Below are positions 8,251-11,069 of a stretch of 11,069 nucleotides of DNA, piece after piece. The stretch is from Chloroflexi bacterium RBG_16_72_14 (GTDB lineage Bacteria > Chloroflexota > Limnocylindria > Limnocylindrales > CSP1-4). Where the stretch lies: positions 6,551 to 17,619 of the forward strand of contig MGOE01000066.1 of assembly GCA_001797035.1 (NCBI GenBank). Direction: 5' to 3'. Position numbers and translations under genes: made by a program. The notes beneath the pieces are model-generated. The model did no database searches and was not told the DNA's origin. It saw only the letters and a list, made by a program, of their open reading frames with translations. Every line of letters begins with the position of its first letter. Positions within the stretch are counted from its first letter, which is position 1.

Positions 8251-9858
8251 TCAGTCCTCCTGCTTGGGCTTCGGGTGGCACTTCACGCAGGTGGTCATGG
8301 AGAACCCCGACACCTCCTTGTGATGCTCCGTCATGTCCGCTCTGGAATGGCATCGGGTGCAGGAGTAGCTGGTCAACGAGGACGGGTGGCACTTCGCGCA
8401 GGACCCACCGGCGCCGCCATGCGTCATGGGGAACGGGTGCGGCCCGTCGAACGAGGCGGGTGTCCATGCCTTGGTCGAGTGGCAGGACCCGCAGCCGCCG
8501 CTGAGGACGGTGCCGTGCGACGCGGGCCTGGCATGGCAGGCGGAGCACGTGCTCGGCGTTCCCTGGTAGGTGCCACCGCCATGGCAGCGCTGGCAGGACA
8601 CGCCCCGGTGGGCGCCGGTCAACGGGAACGACGACCGGGCGTGGTCGAACGTCCAGTCCTCCCACCGTGTGACCTTGTGGCAGGCGGCGCAATTCCTGCC
8701 GAAGGCCCCCCGGTGGGAGTCGTCACCCGCATGGCATCCGATGCATGACGTCGGCGTCCCGACGTACCTTCCGTTCGGATGGCAGGCCGCACAGGCGGGG
8801 CTGGCGTGCCCGCCCCTGAGGGCGAACCCCGTCTGGGCATGGTCGAAGGTGACGTCCCCCCAGCCGGCGGCCGCGTGGCAGCGGGCGCAGTCACCGGCAA
8901 ACTGCCCGGCGTGCGGGTCGTCCGCGGCGTGGCAGCCGCGGCAGGTGAGACCGATCCCCGTCCAGTGCCGGTCGACGTGGCAGGACTCGCAGAGCGCACC
9001 GACGTGCCTTCCGACCAGCGGGAAGCGCGTCCGGTCGTGGTCGATGCTGGCATTCGCCCAGGTTGCGGGGGTGTGGCACTCCCCGCACGCGTTGCCCAGG
9101 CGGCCGTCATGGACGTCGTCGGGGGTGTGGCAGGCGACGCACTCGGTCTCCGTGGCCCGCAGCGCCAAGAGGGTCGTCGCCCCTTGATGACAGGCGCCGC
9201 AGAGCGGCTCCTCGTGGCCGCCGGTCAGGGGGTACGTGGCATGGTCGAACGAGGCCCCGTAGGAGTCGATCCCGTCATGACAGTTCAGGCAGGCCGAGCC
9301 GAGGGTCTCGACGTGCTGCGCCATGTAGGGATGATCACGGGCCTCGTGGCAGGGCAGGCAGACGGGCGGCGCGAACGATGTCGGCGAGCCGGGGTGGCAA
9401 TCCAGGCACCCGAAGCTGCCGCCCTCGGCGCGGAGCGGGTGCGCGCGCAGCGCGTAGCCCACTCGGTCGTGGGGAAAGGCGCTTGGATTCGCCAACGTCA
9501 GCGAGGCCGTGACGCCCCGGTGGTCCGTGTGACAGCCGCGGCAGTCGTCCGCCGCGGCGAACCGGCCGTGGAGCCCACCCCCGGAGGAGATCTCCTGCTG
9601 CACCTGGGTATGGCACGCCAGGCACCGGTCCGCCATGCGGTCGCCCGAGAACGCGGTCGCGTGACAGACGTCGCACCGGGATGCGAGCTCGGCGTGGGAC
9701 CTCACGCCTTCGATGGGGCCACCTCGCGCGACGCCGCTGAGCGATCCGGGGCTGAAGATCCCGTTGCCGGTGGTGGCGGCGGCGGCGGCGATGGCGATCA
9801 CGACCAGGATCGTGGTAACGAGCGCCGAGAAGGTCATGCAGCCCAGCGGACGGCGCAT
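8251..9858 (-). CDS. 21-heme cytochrome c with 66-residue three-heme modules
   Basis: A 535-residue exported protein with 21 CxxCH heme sites; the first Cys of each is at 62, 79, 106, 151, 167, 190, 220, 240, 258, 290, 306, 324, 356, 372, 390, 422, 438, 456, 487, 500 and 524. Residues 8-29 (TFSALVTTILVVIAIAAAAA region) form one hydrophobic helix, a signal anchor or uncleaved signal peptide, so the heme part lies outside the membrane. Residues 204-535 are five modules of 66-68 residues with the pattern FDH-x4-FPL-x-G-x-H, CxxCH, CxxCH, D-x-x-H-x-G, CxxCH, W; 128-203 is a degenerate sixth, and the first three hemes complete 7 x 3. The FDH and GxH histidines are probable distal heme ligands. The role would be electron storage or long-range transfer. 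Start ATG 9858 has AGGTG upstream (the GTG at 9864 is possible) and lies 9 nt after the cytochrome b gene. It resembles multiheme families of metal-reducing and other environmental bacteria; the electron acceptor is unknown. Confidence 0.93.
   Translation of the reverse strand: MRRPLGCMTFSALVTTILVVIAIAAAAATTGNGIFSPGSLSGVARGGPIEGVRSHAELASRCDVCHATAFSGDRMADRCLACHTQVQQEISSGGGLHGRFAAADDCRGCHTDHRGVTASLTLANPSAFPHDRVGYALRAHPLRAEGGSFGCLDCHPGSPTSFAPPVCLPCHEARDHPYMAQHVETLGSACLNCHDGIDSYGASFDHATYPLTGGHEEPLCGACHQGATTLLALRATETECVACHTPDDVHDGRLGNACGECHTPATWANASIDHDRTRFPLVGRHVGALCESCHVDRHWTGIGLTCRGCHAADDPHAGQFAGDCARCHAAAGWGDVTFDHAQTGFALRGGHASPACAACHPNGRYVGTPTSCIGCHAGDDSHRGAFGRNCAACHKVTRWEDWTFDHARSSFPLTGAHRGVSCQRCHGGGTYQGTPSTCSACHARPASHGTVLSGGCGSCHSTKAWTPASFDGPHPFPMTHGGAGGSCAKCHPSSLTSYSCTRCHSRADMTEHHKEVSGFSMTTCVKCHPKPKQED
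8254..9249 (-). repeat. Five tandem 198-bp coding modules in the multiheme cytochrome gene
   Basis: Modules at 9249-9046 (204 bp), 9045-8848, 8847-8650, 8649-8452 and 8451-8254 (198 bp each). The plus-strand marker (g/a)TGGTCGA recurs at 8641, 8839 and 9037, exactly 198 bp apart. DNA has diverged while the FDH, CxxCH and G-x-H positions are kept, which indicates old internal duplication under selection. Confidence 0.85.
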
Positions 9859-9867
9859 CCCCACACC

Positions 9868-10539
9868 TCAGCGCAGCAGCGTTGCGTAATACATGGCAGC
9901 CCCGATGTGCGCGACGGCCATCACGAACAGCGCCATCCCAAGGGGGATGTGGATCGTGTGCCAGGTCGCCAGCATCCGCCGCGCCCAGCGGAGCGCCGCC
10001 ATCTGGCGCTCCAGCTCGCGCAGCCGGCGCCTCGCCTGCTCCCGGCTGCGACCCGGACCGGGTGACGTACCGACCGCGGGAGAGGGCTGCGCCACCTCCT
10101 GCCGCGCGGCGTCGAGCAGCAGCTGCAGGTCCTGCGCCTCGATCACCACCCCGTCCGCCGTGCGCGGCACCGCGGTGTAGATGTACCGCCCGACAAAGCC
10201 GCTGGCGACGACAACGACCGTCATCGCCGTCAACGCCCCCGCCAGCCCGTTGAAGCTCCAGGCCGAGTGGAGCACGACGAGATATGGCCCGACGATCCCG
10301 GTGAAGATGTGGAACCGCAGCCACGAGCGCATGGTGCCCCGCGGTCGCCGCATGGCCCGCTTGCGCAGCGAGTACAGCGTCTCCGTCATCAGCATCATCG
10401 TGAATCCGAGGATGCCCAGGGAGTGGCCAAGGAGGCCGCCCGCCGCCGGTACGGCGACGGCACGCACGTGGCCTCCGTACAGCAGGGTGATGCCGATGAC
10501 GGCCACCAGCGCCAGCGCCAGCTCGCTATACCGCGCCAA
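9868..10539 (-). CDS. Di-heme b-type integral membrane cytochrome, probable electron-transfer subunit
   Basis: A 223-residue membrane protein with about five transmembrane helices: 6-22, 38-57, 77-96, 101-122 and 195-219. A polar, Arg/Gln-rich arm of about 70 residues (124-192), predicted helical with LRELERQMAALRW, lies between helices 4 and 5. Histidines H77 and H91 in helix 3 and H197 and H211 in helix 5 are each 14 residues apart, the spacing that in cytochrome b and ferric-reductase-type proteins places two b hemes across the membrane; H39 and H194 are additional candidates. I do not match it to a named family. It starts at TTG 10539 inside the end of the oxidoreductase gene (14-nt overlap) and stops 9 nt before the multiheme cytochrome, so it probably links the two: electrons in from one side, out to the cytochrome c. 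AGGCGG 6 nt upstream of the TTG is a fair ribosome-binding site; a GTG at codon 12 is an alternative start. Confidence 0.8.
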   Translation of the reverse strand: MARYSELALALVAVIGITLLYGGHVRAVAVPAAGGLLGHSLGILGFTMMLMTETLYSLRKRAMRRPRGTMRSWLRFHIFTGIVGPYLVVLHSAWSFNGLAGALTAMTVVVVASGFVGRYIYTAVPRTADGVVIEAQDLQLLLDAARQEVAQPSPAVGTSPGPGRSREQARRRLRELERQMAALRWARRMLATWHTIHIPLGMALFVMAVAHIGAAMYYATLLR

Positions 10540-11069
10540 GGGAGACCGCCTGCTCCATGAGCCCCTTGAGCTCCTGGTGGATCTCGGCCGGCCGCTGGAT
10601 CAGCCGATCGCGTACCGATCGAATGTCGACCCGCTCGCGGATCAGGCGCTGCAACGGACGGGAGAGCGTCTGGTCTCCCATCACGACCGCGCCCAGGATC
10701 CGATCATCGCCGAGCACGAGCCGGAAATGGTTGGCGCCCGCGTCCGAGACCACGGCGAAGGAGTCCATCTGCTCTCGCCACGCATTGCTGTCGCCTCGGG
10801 CCAGGGTCACCAGGTCTCCCTCGCGGCCGCCGGTGCCGACGGCGCCGATGAGGGTCGTGGTCACCCCGCCGATCTTCGTGACGTTGAACGGCGCGGGCCG
10901 GCGGTACGGCCGGAGGACGCCGCTCATGTTGTCCCCGGCAGCCCGGCCCTGCTCGATGGCGACGGACCACAGGCTGTCGAGGCCACGCTTGCCGGTGGCC
11001 GGGTCGAGCACCTCGGCGGCATCGCCGGCGGCGAAGATGTCCGGGTCGCTGGTCTGGAAGGTGTCGTCG
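10526..11069 (-). CDS. FAD/NAD(P)-dependent pyridine nucleotide-disulfide-type oxidoreductase, C-terminal part
   Basis: The gene enters from the right edge; 180 codons are visible and its start is outside. The frame begins DDTFQTSDPDIFAAGDAAEV, containing the second FAD-binding motif (hydrophobics then A-G-D-A) of the pyridine nucleotide-disulfide oxidoreductase class I fold, followed by LWSVAIEQGRAAGDNMSG, where that family contacts FAD. The remaining part (PYRRPAPFNVTKIGGVTTTL, then VVMGDQTLSRPL) is the small C-terminal domain seen in NirB-like and rubredoxin-reductase-like enzymes. It likely oxidises NADH or NADPH and passes electrons on, or runs in reverse. No redox-active cysteine pair is visible in this part; the N-terminal Rossmann motif lies outside. 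The stop TAG (10526-10528) falls inside the start of the membrane cytochrome gene, so the two are translationally coupled. Confidence 0.88.
   Translation of the reverse strand, partial: DDTFQTSDPDIFAAGDAAEVLDPATGKRGLDSLWSVAIEQGRAAGDNMSGVLRPYRRPAPFNVTKIGGVTTTLIGAVGTGGREGDLVTLARGDSNAWREQMDSFAVVSDAGANHFRLVLGDDRILGAVVMGDQTLSRPLQRLIRERVDIRSVRDRLIQRPAEIHQELKGLMEQAVSLGAV

Noticed and set aside
8087..8692. N-terminal extension of the UvrA-like protein to 1009 residues
   Set aside because: The extension runs antisense-in-frame through part of the cytochrome gene; homology begins right after the ATG at 8086.
8254..9249. Regularly spaced repeats read as a CRISPR-like array
   Set aside because: The 198-bp period is in frame with heme-binding modules and the units are diverged coding sequence, not identical repeats with unique spacers.
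8779..10065. A 428-codon plus-strand open frame opposite the multiheme cytochrome
   Set aside because: It is the antisense shadow of the CxxCH-rich gene and carries no recognisable motif.

Overview
This is a GC-rich (roughly 70% by eye) bacterial window with dense, mostly minus-strand genes. GC-rich coding, an F420-dependent (deazaflavin) reductase-family protein, a P450, a short UvrA paralogue and a many-heme cytochrome together point to Actinomycetota or Chloroflexota, but the sequence does not decide between them. No rRNA, tRNA, CRISPR array, insertion sequence or integrase was recognised.

Layout. (1) 1-493, minus strand: a DUF5674 gene followed, with a 4-nt GTGA overlap, by the start of a small helical protein that runs off the left edge. 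(2) 951-1618, minus: an organomercurial lyase (MerB)-like gene split by one frameshift. 1667-2269, minus: a RibD-C/dihydrofolate-reductase-family protein, 48 nt upstream of it. (3) 2632-3090, plus: a Ddn-type deazaflavin-dependent nitroreductase-family protein, convergent with an alpha/beta hydrolase (3139-4071, minus). (4) 4396-5636, plus: a 22-codon reading frame that looks like the amputated start of a CBS-domain gene, overlapping by ATGA the start of a complete cytochrome P450. (5) 5663-8086, minus: a UvrA-like double ABC ATPase of the short, UvrA2-like class. (6) 8251-11069, minus: a tight three-gene redox operon in the order FAD/NAD(P) oxidoreductase (5' end outside the window), TTG-started di-heme b-type membrane protein, and a 21-heme cytochrome c.

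The most interesting part is region 6. The three genes overlap or abut (14-nt overlap, then 9-nt gap) and together could form an electron path from a reduced nicotinamide or other donor, through a two-heme membrane protein, to a periplasmic or extracellular multiheme wire built from 66-residue three-heme modules. The direction of flow and the terminal partner cannot be read from the sequence. Genes 2-4 look like an accessory set of detoxification or xenobiotic-modifying enzymes with signs of gene decay: a frameshift, a truncated leader, and three copies of a 19-bp motif in the three larger gaps.
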